Shown here in pieces: positions 52,001-61,740 of a stretch of DNA of 64,000 nucleotides. This stretch comes from Halomonas alkaliantarctica (lineage in GTDB: Bacteria; Pseudomonadota; Gammaproteobacteria; Pseudomonadales; Halomonadaceae). A program made the translations under genes and the position numbers. The notes beneath the pieces were generated by a model. That model made no database searches, was not told the origin of the DNA, and worked only from the letters and a program-made list of their open reading frames with translations. The stretch is taken from contig NZ_CP122961.1 in assembly GCF_029854215.1 (NCBI RefSeq), positions 3,906,001 through 3,970,000 on the forward strand, given 5' to 3'. Numbering within the stretch: position 1 is the first letter of the stretch; each line of letters begins with the position of its first letter.

Positions 52001-53716
52001 TCAAAATAAATGATAACGCTGAGCCAGCGGTAGTTCGGTGGCGGGCTCGCAGGTTAAAATTTCACCATCGCAGCGCACTTCGTAGGTCTGCGGGTCGACG
52101 GTTAAATCGGGGCAGGCATCATTGAGCTTCATATCTTTTTTGCGCACCTGACGCACGTTTTTGCACGCGGCGAGTTCGCTATTTAGCCCCAACGTCTCTT
52201 TGATGCCTGCATCCAGTGCGGCCTGGCTGACAAAGCTGAGCCGGGTTTGGCTGGCTGCACGACCGAAAGCGCCGAACATATAGCGGTAGTGGACCGGCTG
52301 CGGGGTGGGGATCGAGGCGTTGGGGTCGCCCATGGGCGCTGCTGCAATCATGCCGCCTTTGATCATCATCGCGGGTTTTACGCCAAAGAAGGCCGGTTTC
52401 CATAGCACCAGATCCGCCAGTTTACCCACTTCGATAGAGCCGACTTCGTGGGCGATACCGTGGGTGATCGCCGGGTTGATGGTGTACTTGGCGATATAGC
52501 GCTTGGCGCGAAGGTTATCGGCACCCAGGGCTTCGTCTTCCGGCAGTAGCCCGCGCTGCACCTTCATTTTATGCGCCGTTTGCCAGGTACGGCAGACCAC
52601 TTCACCGACCCGCCCCATGGCCTGGGAGTCAGAGGCGATCATCGAGATCACGCCGAGATCATGCAGAATATCTTCCGCGGCGATGGTTTCCCGGCGAATG
52701 CGTGAGTCGGCGAAGGCCACGTCTTCGGGGATATTGGGATCCAAGTGGTGGCACACCATCAGCATATCGAGGTGTTCATCAATGGTGTTAACCGTGTAGG
52801 GCCGCGTTGGGTTAGTCGATGAAGGCAGTACGTAGGCTTTCGAGCAGGCGGTGAGGATATCTGGGGCGTGGCCGCCGCCCGCGCCTTCGGTGTGGTAAGT
52901 GTGAATGCAGCGCTCTTTGAACGCGGCCAGGGTATCTTCCACAAAGCCCGATTCGTTCAGGGTATCGGTGTGAATCGCCACCTGTACATCGTAAGCGTCC
53001 GCCACGTTGAGGCAGTTGTTGATCGAGGCGGGCGTGGTGCCCCAGTCTTCGTGCAATTTGAGCCCCATGGCGCCTGCTTGGAGCTGGAGCTCAAGGGATT
53101 CAGGCAGGCTGGCGTTACCTTTGCCCAGAAAACCAATGTTCATGGGCATATCGTCGACCGCTTGCAGCATTTTACCAATGTGCCAGGCGCCGGGGGTACA
53201 GGTTGTAGCATTGGTGCCGGTCGCCGGGCCGGTGCCGCCGCCGAGCATGGTGGTCACACCGCTCATCAGCGCTTCTTCGACCTGCTGGGGGCAGATAAAG
53301 TGGATATGGGAATCGATACCGCCTGCCGTCAGAATCTTGCCTTCACCGGAGATAATTTCGGTGCCTGGGCCAATGACGATCTCGACATCAGGCTGTACGT
53401 CAGGATTGCCCGCCTTGCCAATCGCGGCGATACGGCCATTTTGAATGCCCACGTCAGCTTTGACGATACCCCACCAATCAAGAATCAGCGCGTTGGTAAT
53501 CACGGTATCCATCACCGTAACGTCAGCGCGCTGGCTTTGGCCCATGCCGTCGCGGATGACCTTGCCGCCACCGAATTTCACTTCGTCACCGTAGTGGGTG
53601 GCATCCTGTTCGACTTCAATCCACAGCTCGGTATCGCCCAGGCGCACGCGGTCACCCACCGTGGGGCCGTACATATCGGCATAGGCTTGCCGACTGATCT
53701 TGTTAACCGGTTTCAT
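52001..53716 (-). CDS. ureC: Urease alpha subunit UreC
   Basis: 571 residues, full length. All nickel-site and catalytic residues are placed: HxH in '[14 protein letters not shown]', carbamylated Lys in '[10 protein letters not shown]', His in '[12 protein letters not shown]', His in '[13 protein letters not shown]', catalytic His and Cys flap in 'MVCHHLDP', Asp in '[12 protein letters not shown]'. It hydrolyses urea to ammonia and carbamate as (ABC)3 with UreA and UreB. The start overlaps the ureB stop by 4 bases. Confidence 0.99.
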   Translation of the reverse strand: MKPVNKISRQAYADMYGPTVGDRVRLGDTELWIEVEQDATHYGDEVKFGGGKVIRDGMGQSQRADVTVMDTVITNALILDWWGIVKADVGIQNGRIAAIGKAGNPDVQPDVEIVIGPGTEIISGEGKILTAGGIDSHIHFICPQQVEEALMSGVTTMLGGGTGPATGTNATTCTPGAWHIGKMLQAVDDMPMNIGFLGKGNASLPESLELQLQAGAMGLKLHEDWGTTPASINNCLNVADAYDVQVAIHTDTLNESGFVEDTLAAFKERCIHTYHTEGAGGGHAPDILTACSKAYVLPSSTNPTRPYTVNTIDEHLDMLMVCHHLDPNIPEDVAFADSRIRRETIAAEDILHDLGVISMIASDSQAMGRVGEVVCRTWQTAHKMKVQRGLLPEDEALGADNLRAKRYIAKYTINPAITHGIAHEVGSIEVGKLADLVLWKPAFFGVKPAMMIKGGMIAAAPMGDPNASIPTPQPVHYRYMFGAFGRAASQTRLSFVSQAALDAGIKETLGLNSELAACKNVRQVRKKDMKLNDACPDLTVDPQTYEVRCDGEILTCEPATELPLAQRYHLF

Positions 53717-54033
53717 TGTTTACCTCCGTCGAGCGCACCCATGACATCACCACGAAAGCCGTAAATTTCGCGCTTGCCGACGTAGGGAATCAACGTAACT
53801 TCGCGGGTCTGGCCGGGCTCAAAGCGAATCGCCGTGCCTGCGGCCACGTCCAGGCGAAAGCCTCGGGTTTTGCTGCGATCAAACACCAGCGCCGGGTTGG
53901 CTTCGGCAAAGTGGTAGTGGGAGCCAATCTGGATCGGGCGGTCGCCGGTGTTGGCCACCTCGACGCTAATCCGCTCACGCCCCACGCACAGTTCGATATC
54001 ACCCTCTTTTAACTGATACTCACCGGGAATCAT
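53713..54033 (-). CDS. ureB: Urease beta subunit UreB
   Basis: 106 residues, normal for a separate beta subunit: '[20 protein letters not shown]', '[22 protein letters not shown]', '[19 protein letters not shown]', '[14 protein letters not shown]'. Part of the UreABC trimer. AGGAGA precedes the ATG; 4-base overlap with ureC. Confidence 0.98.
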   Translation of the reverse strand: MIPGEYQLKEGDIELCVGRERISVEVANTGDRPIQIGSHYHFAEANPALVFDRSKTRGFRLDVAAGTAIRFEPGQTREVTLIPYVGKREIYGFRGDVMGALDGGKQ

Positions 54034-54058
54034 CAGGCGTTCTCCTGGTTGCTAAAAA

Positions 54059-54361
54059 CTAGTTGATGGGTGTGTGGACAGTGACCAGCTTGGTGCCGTC
54101 GGGGAAAGTGGCTTCCACCTGCACTTCGTCGACCATCTCGGCGACGCCGTCCATCACATCCTCACGGCTAAGGATCTCGCGACCATAGCTCATCAAGTCC
54201 GCCACGCTGCGGCCATCCCGGGCGCCTTCCATAATCTCGAAGCTGATCAGCGCCACCGCTTCCGGGTAATTAAGCTTTAAACCACGCGCCTTGCGGCGCT
54301 CCGCCAACTGGGCGGCTGAGAACAGCAGCAGCTTGTCTTTGTCTCTCGGGGTTAATTCCAT
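54059..54361 (-). CDS. ureA: Urease gamma subunit UreA
   Basis: 100 residues: '[23 protein letters not shown]', '[22 protein letters not shown]', '[28 protein letters not shown]' (shown in part) are all standard. Length is that of an unfused gamma subunit. It lies 25 bases before ureB. Confidence 0.98.
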   Translation of the reverse strand: MELTPRDKDKLLLFSAAQLAERRKARGLKLNYPEAVALISFEIMEGARDGRSVADLMSYGREILSREDVMDGVAEMVDEVQVEATFPDGTKLVTVHTPIN

Positions 54362-54398
54362 GGGGCATTTCTCCAGCAGTGCATCGCAGTGATGCCAA

Positions 54399-55283
54399 TT
54401 AGGTTAGCCAAATTCGTGGTGTATGCGCTTCACGCTTAATCCACCGGGGGCGCAGCAGTTGCCAGGCCTGTTCGCATAATGCCCAGGCTTCGTTGCGCGA
54501 GTTGCCCAAATAGCGCAGCAGCAGAACACCGTAGCGGACGGTAACCGCCCAGCGCAGGTTATCCGGCAGCGCTTCACGCAAGGCTTCAATGGCCGCAGGC
54601 GCGTCGGCAAGCCCCACCGCCCAGAGCGTGGCCTGCACCGTGGCACCACCTTGCCCCCAGCGCCCGACAAAGCGTGGGTGCAACGGGTCTAACGGTTGAC
54701 GCTCTAGCCACAGCGGCTTGCCATCCAGGGTTAAACGGAAGTGCTGCTCAATGCGCCCAGAAACATAGGGTAAGTCACTGGCGGGGCGGCCCAGTGCCAT
54801 CACTTCCCAGCCCAGGCAGCGGGCGCTGCCGTGAAGATCAATTTGGGTGCGCTGCTCGCCCTTGGAACCATCAAAGGCGATGGTCTCCTGGGGCAGCCAC
54901 TCCAGAGTTGCGTTATCTTCTACGCTGAGTCGAGTGTGCTGCGTCCATGCCACACCCTGGCTGTCGGCTTTATAGAGTTTATTGGCAGCCGGGGTCGTCA
55001 GCAGCGCATGAGCACCGCTCTCTACATGAGCGCTAATGGTGAGGGCATCGCCGCTGACTAACCCGCCCGGCGGGTGAAGCACATAAACATGACAAGCCTC
55101 ACCACGCCCTTCGGGATAGAAAGGGCGCTGCACCCGCAGTGGTCCCTGATGGCGCGCCTGTACCATGCGAGTGGCGCCATCGCGATGGGCAAAGGTGAGC
55201 GCTAACGAGGCCGCCCAGTGGCGGCCTGCATCGAAGCGGTGGCCGGAGGCAATGCGTGGTTTGGCGAGTTCGCACAGGATCAT
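54399..55283 (-). CDS. ureD: Urease accessory protein UreD
   Basis: 294 residues: 'LQRPFYPEG'-type start (here '[26 protein letters not shown]'), '[15 protein letters not shown]', '[14 protein letters not shown]', '[12 protein letters not shown]'-like end. It scaffolds UreF and UreG on apo-urease for nickel insertion. First gene of the operon; the 240-base gap upstream toward the diguanylate cyclase gene should hold the urease promoter, but no NtrC-type site or sigma-54 element was recognised. Confidence 0.96.
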   Translation of the reverse strand: MILCELAKPRIASGHRFDAGRHWAASLALTFAHRDGATRMVQARHQGPLRVQRPFYPEGRGEACHVYVLHPPGGLVSGDALTISAHVESGAHALLTTPAANKLYKADSQGVAWTQHTRLSVEDNATLEWLPQETIAFDGSKGEQRTQIDLHGSARCLGWEVMALGRPASDLPYVSGRIEQHFRLTLDGKPLWLERQPLDPLHPRFVGRWGQGGATVQATLWAVGLADAPAAIEALREALPDNLRWAVTVRYGVLLLRYLGNSRNEAWALCEQAWQLLRPRWIKREAHTPRIWLT

Positions 55284-55525
55284 GGGTTGCTATCGCTTCC
55301 TTTTCACTAAGCCTTTAACTTATAGAAGCAATTAATGCGCCAAAATGGTGAAACACTCGATTGTGCGCTCCATGGCAGCGATGAGCGCTTCTGGCTTGTC
55401 CTACCAAGCAGTTAAAAGCGCCCACCTGCACCAAAAAAGCACACAACCAGGCTTTTGACGCACCAAATAAACACAGAGACCGCTAATTCACCTCTCAAAA
55501 ATGCGTGCACTAACTTTCCACATCA

Positions 55526-56887
55526 TCACTGCACGACAACTCGATTTCGCCCGCTACGCTTCGCTTGATAAAGGGCTTTGTCAGCCCGCTGGAGGGAGTT
55601 GTTATAGTCTGGGTGGCCATCGTGAAGCGTGACTCCCACGCTAATCGTCACGTTAAGCAGCGTATCGGCGGCGGCAAGCATCGGCTCCTTAGCCACTGAT
55701 TGGCGTAAACGCTCAGCAAATAAGCGGCAACCGTCGTGGTCAGTGTTGACCAGCACAATCAAAAACTCTTCGCCGCCCATACGAAACACGTAATCACCGC
55801 CACGGGTTGAGCGGTCCAGGATACTCGCCACCTGCTGAAGCACATTGTCGCCTGCATCGTGCCCATGGGTATCGTTGATCGATTTAAAGTGGTCGATATC
55901 CACCATCAACAGCGCAAAGCTGTGCTCCGAGTGGCGAGCGATTTCAATTTCACGGCTAAGCACGACTGACAAAAACTTGCGGTTGAGCAACCGGGTCAAG
56001 CTGTCGCGTCCTGCATCTAGGCCGGAAGCACGCTCCAATACATCGTCGAGCAGCATCAATACCGTACGGGCGGCGTCACGAATCTCACCCAGCGCCTTGA
56101 GCCGTTGGCTAATATCCTCATGCTGCAGGGCATCCAGCCACTCACGATCCACTCGCTGAATATGGCGTGAGATAGTGACAATTTCCGGTGCGCCCTCAAA
56201 CGCATGACACGCTTTATGGAAGTACCACAAGCCAAAATCGGAATTGGATAACCGCGGCAGCGTGGCAATATCCTGCTGGGCGGCGACGGCAAACATCAGT
56301 TCGTTTTCCCAGTTCAGCAGCGCCGAACGCTGGCGTTCACGCTCGTCGCCAATGCTCTGAGTGAGTGAAAACAGCTTGTATGCCTCTTCAGTGCGCGCAT
56401 TACGGTCACTGGCCACCGAATAGGCGTGACTCATGATTTCCATGGCCATATCGATATGGTCGGAGACGTACACCGAGGCATTCCCTGGCGATAGATGGCT
56501 TTTAAAAGCGGTGTTGATCTGCTCATAAAACGCCTGCTTGAGTTGCCGTGCCCCGTTAAGCACCAGGTTGATGGGGATATCGATGCGGGCATGCACCTGC
56601 CCCACTTTTTCCTGCTGTTCAACCAGGGCTTCGAAATCGGCGTGCTCGACGGTAAACATGGCCTTCAGCCAACGCTGCATAGAGGGGTTTAAACGTTGCT
56701 TCACTTGGTCATTAGAGAGGAACAGCGAAGCATGTGGGTCTTCCAACATTACGCTGTAAAAGCGGTCGGCAAAGTCAACGGCATGGACATCCACCAGCGC
56801 GGCTACCGCTTGGCGTATGGGCACAGAGGTACGCGCTTGCAGCGCTTGCCATTCAGCCACTAACTGATATTTATCCTTATAGCGCAT
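55526..56887 (-). CDS. Globin-coupled diguanylate cyclase (DosC-like)
   Basis: 453 residues from the ATG at 56887 (GAGGT upstream). The N-terminal sensor globin (about 1-150) has the proximal heme ligand His99 in 'EKVGQVHARID' and the distal pocket 'DRFYSVML' with Tyr44. A helical linker (about 160-290) follows, then a GGDEF domain: 'DSLTRLLNRKFL', 'MVDIDHFKSINDTHGHDAGD', the inhibitory site RGGD, and the active GGEEF. This is the arrangement of E. coli DosC (oxygen sensor, about 460 residues, His98). Oxygen or NO binding should tune c-di-GMP production. Lies divergent from a metal-transport operon. Confidence 0.92.
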   Translation of the reverse strand: MRYKDKYQLVAEWQALQARTSVPIRQAVAALVDVHAVDFADRFYSVMLEDPHASLFLSNDQVKQRLNPSMQRWLKAMFTVEHADFEALVEQQEKVGQVHARIDIPINLVLNGARQLKQAFYEQINTAFKSHLSPGNASVYVSDHIDMAMEIMSHAYSVASDRNARTEEAYKLFSLTQSIGDERERQRSALLNWENELMFAVAAQQDIATLPRLSNSDFGLWYFHKACHAFEGAPEIVTISRHIQRVDREWLDALQHEDISQRLKALGEIRDAARTVLMLLDDVLERASGLDAGRDSLTRLLNRKFLSVVLSREIEIARHSEHSFALLMVDIDHFKSINDTHGHDAGDNVLQQVASILDRSTRGGDYVFRMGGEEFLIVLVNTDHDGCRLFAERLRQSVAKEPMLAAADTLLNVTISVGVTLHDGHPDYNNSLQRADKALYQAKRSGRNRVVVQ

Positions 56888-57144
56888 CAACTACCTCGGC
56901 AGGAGGACATAAACCTTCAAGATTAACAGACCAAACTGCCAGCTACCTGCACCTACGTCAGTCTTTTGACGAATTACTTGCCCAAGAGTCACTTTATCTG
57001 CAGCGACATGCCTTGACATCAACCTTTATAGGCAAGAAACTTAGCCAAGGCTATACTTCTTACTCAATACCAAACAATACTGATGCCACGCCCTACAAAG
57101 TAGCGCAACCGTGGCCCACTCACCTCGACGTTTGGAGTTTCCAC

Positions 57145-58113
57145 ATGGCCGCAAAATATGCCGTTGCTCTGCTTAGCCTACTGCCGTTAAGCAGTCTCGC
57201 CGCCGCTGATGAAGCCCCACTTAATGTGGTGACAACCATAGGCATGATCGCCGACGTTGCCCGAGAAGTGGGCGGCGAATGCGTTAATGTTCAAGCTATG
57301 ATGGGCCCCGGCATCGACCCCCACCTGTATCAGGCGAGTGCCGGTGACGTGGCCACCCTACGTGCCGCCGAGCAAATCCTCTATTCAGGCTATTCGCTGG
57401 AGGGCCAGCTAGGCTCGGTACTGGAGAATTTTTCTGAGCGCACGCCGACCCTGGCCGTTGCACCGTCGTCGATCGATACTGCCTCTCTGATTACCGCTCA
57501 GGATGTTTACGGCATCGACCCGCACCTGTGGATGGATGTCTCACTGTGGGCACAAACCCTGCCGACACTCAGTGCAACATTCAGCGAGGCACGGCCTGCC
57601 TGCGCCACCGCTATCGCCGCCAATACCCAACGCTACCAGGCCCAGCTACAGGCGCTGCATGAATGGGTGATAGCGAGTATTGCGAGCATCCCCGAAAAGC
57701 AACGCATTCTGGTCACCGCTCATGACGCGTTCAACTACTACGGCCGCGCCTACGGGATCGACGTTGAAGGCATTCAAGGGATCAGTACCGAAACGGAAAC
57801 GGGCATTGCCGATATTCGCAGTATGACCAATAGCGTAGTAGAGCGTCAGGTTCCGGCGGTGTTTGTCGAGAGCACGATCAACCCGCGAACAATTCAGGCA
57901 GTGATCGATGCCGCGCGCCAACAAGGCCATGAAATAGTGATTGGCGGCGAACTCTACTCGGATGCCATGGGTGATAACGGCACGGTGGACGGCACCTACA
58001 TGGGCATGATCTACCGCAACACCGAGCATATTGTTGAAGCCCTGGGCGGCTCATTAGCTCCCCTTCCCTCTGAACTAGATGACTGGGCGAGTCAGTGGCA
58101 ACTCACTCGCTAA
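57145..58113 (+). CDS. Metal-ion ABC transporter binding protein (TroA/MntC/ZnuA cluster A-I)
   Basis: 322 residues with a signal peptide (cut near 'LAAADEAP'). The four metal ligands of the family are visible: His in 'GIDPHLYQ', His in 'GIDPHLWMD', Glu in 'FVESTINP' and Asp in 'LYSDAMG'. A Glu/Asp fourth-ligand pattern without a His-rich loop points to Mn or Fe rather than Zn. I chose the ATG at 57145 (TGGAG upstream, followed by the signal peptide); the open frame extends 137 codons further upstream, but that part looks non-coding. First gene of a four-gene transporter operon. Confidence 0.92.
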   Translation: MAAKYAVALLSLLPLSSLAAADEAPLNVVTTIGMIADVAREVGGECVNVQAMMGPGIDPHLYQASAGDVATLRAAEQILYSGYSLEGQLGSVLENFSERTPTLAVAPSSIDTASLITAQDVYGIDPHLWMDVSLWAQTLPTLSATFSEARPACATAIAANTQRYQAQLQALHEWVIASIASIPEKQRILVTAHDAFNYYGRAYGIDVEGIQGISTETETGIADIRSMTNSVVERQVPAVFVESTINPRTIQAVIDAARQQGHEIVIGGELYSDAMGDNGTVDGTYMGMIYRNTEHIVEALGGSLAPLPSELDDWASQWQLTR

Positions 58114-58136
58114 GCCCTAAGGTAGGCACCTACAAC

Positions 58137-58919
58137 ATGGCAATCCCTGGCAGTACCGAGACAGCGCTGAGCATCAAAAACCTGACGGTGAGCTACCATA
58201 ACCAACCCGTCCTTTGGGATATCAACGTCGATGTGCCTACCGGCGTCATGGCGGGCATCGTAGGCCCCAATGGCGCAGGCAAAAGCACCCTGATTAAAAG
58301 CCTGTTAGGGCTGGTGCCCTCGCTTTCCGGGGAGGTGCTGGTACACGGAGGGCCCTATGCCGCGCAGCGCAAGCGGGTGGGGTATGTGCCCCAGCGCTCA
58401 AGCGTCGACTGGGACTTTCCGACCACGGCGCTGGATGTCGTCACCATGGGACTCTATGGCCGCCTTGGCTGGTTACGGCGGCCGGGGCGCAAAGAGCGCC
58501 AGGAGTCAATAGAGGCCCTGGAGATGGTCGGTATGAGCGACTTTGCCAATCGCCAGATTAGCCAGCTCTCGGGCGGCCAGCAGCAGCGGGTGTTTCTCGC
58601 CCGCGCACTGGTCCAACAGGCCGATGTTTACTTTCTCGACGAGCCCATGGCCGGCGTAGACGCCACCACAGAACGGGCGATTATCGACATTCTGCGCCGC
58701 CTTCGCGACGCGGGCAAAACGTTGATTGTGGTCCACCATGACCTGCAAACCGTGCGCACTTACTTCGATTGGCTGCTACTGCTTAACGTGCGCGTGATTG
58801 CCAGCGGCGGCGCCGAAGAGGTTTTTAAGATCGATCACCTACGCCAGGCCTACGGCGGTCAGATAGCTCTACTGGGCGATAGCGAATCGCCAATGTTCGC
58901 TGCCCCGAAGGGGAAATAA
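58137..58919 (+). CDS. Metal-ion ABC transporter ATPase
   Basis: 260 residues with Walker A 'GPNGAGKSTLIK', Q-loop 'GYVPQRSSVDWDFP' (typical of Mn/Zn/Fe importers), signature 'LSGGQQQRVFLARAL', Walker B 'VYFLDEPMAGVD' and H-loop 'VVHHDLQTV'. ATG at 58137 chosen; a GTG at 58095 overlapping the binding-protein gene is possible. Energises the two permeases that follow. Confidence 0.94.
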   Translation: MAIPGSTETALSIKNLTVSYHNQPVLWDINVDVPTGVMAGIVGPNGAGKSTLIKSLLGLVPSLSGEVLVHGGPYAAQRKRVGYVPQRSSVDWDFPTTALDVVTMGLYGRLGWLRRPGRKERQESIEALEMVGMSDFANRQISQLSGGQQQRVFLARALVQQADVYFLDEPMAGVDATTERAIIDILRRLRDAGKTLIVVHHDLQTVRTYFDWLLLLNVRVIASGGAEEVFKIDHLRQAYGGQIALLGDSESPMFAAPKGK

Positions 58920-58922
58920 CCC

Positions 58923-60017
58923 ATGCAGTGGCTCGATCTTCTGTCTGATTATACGTTTCAAAATGTGGTGATAGGCGCCTCGCTGCTGGGCCTGATCAGC
59001 GGCCCCTTGGGCTGTTTTGCAATGCTCCGCCGCCAGAGTCTGCTGGGCGATGCGTTATCCCACGCAGCGCTCCCGGGGGTGTGCCTGAGTTTCATCATCA
59101 CCGGCAGCCGCGATATCGGTGGGATTATTATTGGCGCGCTGGCCACCGGCTCGCTTGCCGCGCTGACGATGTTGCTTTTGACCCGCCATAGCCGCCTCAA
59201 AACGGATGCGGCTATTGGCACTTGTCTAAGCATCTTTTTTGCCTCGGGCATTGTGCTGTTGACCTATATACAGGGCACCAACAACGCCTCCCAGGGCGGC
59301 TTGGAGGCATTCCTGTTCGGTCAGGCCGCCGCAACGCTGCGCTCTGATCTATGGATAATGGGCGCGATTACGCTGGTTACCCTCGTGCTACTGAGCGTGT
59401 TCTGGAAACAAGCCAAGCTGGTGACGTTCGACGCCGAGTATGCGCGCACGCTCGGCATGCCCACCACCGCCATCGAGGCAGTGCTCACCGCGATGGTGGC
59501 ATTGGCGGTCGTGGTCGGCCTGCAAATGGTCGGGGTCATCTTGATGGCGGCGATGATCGTGGCGCCAGCCGCCGCCGCGCGCCAGTGGAGCAGCCACCTG
59601 GGCAGCATGCTCGTCATTGCCGCAGGGGTGGGAATTGTAAGCGGTGTCTCGGGCGCCACCATTAGCACTCTATCCCGCGGTTTGGCGACCGGGCCGCTGA
59701 TTATTCTCACCGCGACGGCAATCGTGCTCGTCTCACTGGCGCTAGCCCCTGGCCGGGGGCTGCTATGGGGCGCCATCAAGCACTACCGCCAAAAAGAGGC
59801 GCTCCGAAGACAGCAATTGCTCTACGCCTTTTATAAGCATCCTCGCGCCGCCCAGCGCTACCGCACGACGTTTGGCTCGCGCCGGATGCTGGGCAAACTC
59901 AACCGCCAAGGCTACCTCACCCGTGCCGCTGACGGTGACCTGGGATGGACACTAACGACCCAAGGCCAAGCGGCGGCCAAGCAGGTGGTGGCAACGTTTG
60001 AGGGGGTCGCGTCATGA
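58923..60017 (+). CDS. Metal-ion ABC transporter permease with C-terminal winged-helix-like extension
   Basis: 364 residues. The first 270 or so are the ABC-3 permease fold ('LGCFAMLRRQSLLGDALSHAALPGVCL', 'GLQMVGVILMAAMIVAPAAAARQW'; eight or nine helices). The last 90 residues are soluble and charged ('RRQQLLYAFYKHPRAAQRYRTTFG', 'RRMLGKLNRQGYLTRAADGDLGWTLTTQGQAAAK') and look like a winged helix of the DtxR/MntR type ('GYLTR...LTTQGQ'). Such long permeases occur in TroC/MntC-type systems; the extension may sense metal in the cytoplasm. This function is inferred. Confidence 0.9.
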   Translation: MQWLDLLSDYTFQNVVIGASLLGLISGPLGCFAMLRRQSLLGDALSHAALPGVCLSFIITGSRDIGGIIIGALATGSLAALTMLLLTRHSRLKTDAAIGTCLSIFFASGIVLLTYIQGTNNASQGGLEAFLFGQAAATLRSDLWIMGAITLVTLVLLSVFWKQAKLVTFDAEYARTLGMPTTAIEAVLTAMVALAVVVGLQMVGVILMAAMIVAPAAAARQWSSHLGSMLVIAAGVGIVSGVSGATISTLSRGLATGPLIILTATAIVLVSLALAPGRGLLWGAIKHYRQKEALRRQQLLYAFYKHPRAAQRYRTTFGSRRMLGKLNRQGYLTRAADGDLGWTLTTQGQAAAKQVVATFEGVAS

Positions 60018-60934
60018 TCGCGGAGTTACTGACCAACACGGCTCTGCCTATTATTCTGGTCGGTGCCATGGTGGGCATCGCCTCGTCGGCGGTAGGCACC
60101 TTTCTGGTACTGCGCGGCAACAGTATGCTCTCCGATGCCATTAGCCATTCGATCGTGTTTGGCATCGTCATCGTCTGGCTTTTGACCCAGCAGCAAAGTG
60201 GGCCCATCCAGCTGGTTGGCGCGGCATTCACCGGTCTTTTAACCGTACTGCTGACCGAAGCGCTGGCCAACACCAAGCGCGTTAAACAGGACGCGGCCAT
60301 CGGGCTGGTGTTTCCTGCGCTCTTCTCAATAGGCGTGCTGTTGCTCAATGTCTACGCCCACGATGTGCATATCGACACCCACACCGTGCTGCTAGGCGAG
60401 ATTGGCTTTGTCTGGCTGGACACGATCGACCTGTGGGGCTTACCCGTGCCCCAGGCGCTGCTCTCAATGAGTGTGATGACGCTGCTCAACTACGGCTTTA
60501 TCGGGCTTTTTTACAAAGAGCTAAAGCTGGCCACGTTTGATCCGGCGCTGGCCAAGACCTTTGGCTTTATGCCCACGATTCTCTTCTATGGGCTGTTAAT
60601 GCTGACCAGCTCCACCGCCGTGGCGGCCTTTGACGCGGTGGGCGCAGTGCTGTTTATCGCTTTTGCCATTGTCCCCGCCTCGGCAGCGTACCTGCTCACC
60701 GACCGCCTGTGGATGATGTTTATCATCGGCGCACTGATATCGATCGCCTCAAGTATTTCCGGCTACTACCTCGCCGTGCACCTGAACGTCTCTATCGGCG
60801 GCATGATGGCGGTGATGACCGGCGTGTTCCTGATCCTCGCCTTTCTGTTTGGCCCGCGCTATGGCCTCGCCACGCAGCTTCTCAAACGTCGCCGTGACCG
60901 CCAGGCGCCGGTGGAGCCTCCGCCCAGCGTTTGA
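60014..60934 (+). CDS. Metal-ion ABC transporter second permease
   Basis: 306 residues, ABC-3 family: 'VGTFLVLRGNSMLSDAISHSIVFGI', 'NTKRVKQDAAIGLVFPALFSIGVLL', 'AFDAVGAVLFIAFAIVPASAAYLL'. Overlaps the first permease by ATGA. Two different permeases make a TroCD/MntCD-type heterodimer. It is the last gene of the operon; the hairpin behind it serves mainly the convergent urt operon. Confidence 0.93.
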   Translation: MIAELLTNTALPIILVGAMVGIASSAVGTFLVLRGNSMLSDAISHSIVFGIVIVWLLTQQQSGPIQLVGAAFTGLLTVLLTEALANTKRVKQDAAIGLVFPALFSIGVLLLNVYAHDVHIDTHTVLLGEIGFVWLDTIDLWGLPVPQALLSMSVMTLLNYGFIGLFYKELKLATFDPALAKTFGFMPTILFYGLLMLTSSTAVAAFDAVGAVLFIAFAIVPASAAYLLTDRLWMMFIIGALISIASSISGYYLAVHLNVSIGGMMAVMTGVFLILAFLFGPRYGLATQLLKRRRDRQAPVEPPPSV

Positions 60935-60970
60935 AGCCCAGCTTTTTGGAAACAGGGCTCATCTGCGCGC

Positions 60971-61015
60971 AAAAAAGCGACCGCCTTTCGGCCACCACTT
61001 GGCCGTAAAGGCGGT
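60971..61015 (-). terminator. Rho-independent terminator of the urt operon
   Basis: Read on the minus strand: ACCGCCTTT-a-CGGCCA ... TGGCCG-AAAGGCGGT forms a long stem with a 5-base loop and one bulge, then GCGA-side bases and a run of six T. It lies 18 bases after urtE. On the plus strand there is no T-run, so it is directional. Confidence 0.9.
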
Positions 61016-61032
61016 AACCGGGTGTGGATAAC

Positions 61033-61740
61033 TTAAACCGTCAGATGCTGCTTAATCAGCTCATTGGAGAGTTCACTGATCTCCCCTTTGGCGACCGGCC
61101 GACCGCGATCCATGATCACAAAGCGGTCAGCGTACTTGCGGGCAAAGGGCAGCTTCTGCTCCACCAGTAGCACCGTTAGGCCGTCTTCGTTGATCAACTG
61201 ACGAATCACTTGGCCAATTTGGGCGACAATATTGGGCTGAATGCCCTCCCCCGGTTCGTCCAGAATCAGCAGTTTGGGCTCAATCACCAGCGCACGGCCA
61301 ATCGCCAGCTGCTGCTGTTGCCCGCCGGATAAATCACCGCCGCGGCGGTTTTTCATCTCTTTCAGCACGGGGAACAGCTCGTAGACCCGCTCGGGAATCT
61401 TTTTCAATCCATCGCTTCTGGCGGCTAGACCGGTGCGCAGGTTCTCCTCCACGGTCAGCAGCGGAAATATCTGCCGCCCCTGGGGCACGTAGCCAATCCC
61501 CAAGCGAGAGCGCGCCTCAACGGCTTTTTTCGTCAGCTGGATCTCGCCTTCCTCGCTGGCGTAGCGCAGCTCGCCACTTTTGACGGCTACCTCGCCCATC
61601 ACGGCTTTCAGCAGCGTGGTTTTGCCCACGCCGTTGCGACCCATTACGCAGGTACACTGCCCGGTGGGCACGTCAAGATCCAAATCCCACAGGGTATGGC
61701 TTTCACCGTAGAACTGGTTGAGCTTTTCAATGGCTAGCAT
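61033..61740 (-). CDS. urtE: Urea ABC transporter ATPase UrtE
   Basis: 235 residues of the LivF-type ATPase family with the UrtE wording 'FYGESHTLWDLDLDVPTGQCTCVMGRNGVGKTTLL' (Walker A G-R-N-G-V-G-K-T), 'GYVPQGRQIFPLLTVEENL', signature 'LSGGQQQQLAIGRAL', Walker B 'LLILDEPGEGIQPN'. 'GEGIQPNIV' is characteristic of UrtE over LivF. One-base overlap with urtD. Confidence 0.96.
   Translation of the reverse strand: MLAIEKLNQFYGESHTLWDLDLDVPTGQCTCVMGRNGVGKTTLLKAVMGEVAVKSGELRYASEEGEIQLTKKAVEARSRLGIGYVPQGRQIFPLLTVEENLRTGLAARSDGLKKIPERVYELFPVLKEMKNRRGGDLSGGQQQQLAIGRALVIEPKLLILDEPGEGIQPNIVAQIGQVIRQLINEDGLTVLLVEQKLPFARKYADRFVIMDRGRPVAKGEISELSNELIKQHLTV

Noticed and set aside
56734..57144. 137-codon upstream extension of the metal-binding protein frame
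   Set aside because: It has no family similarity, precedes a good signal peptide and ribosome site, and part of it lies antisense to the diguanylate cyclase gene.
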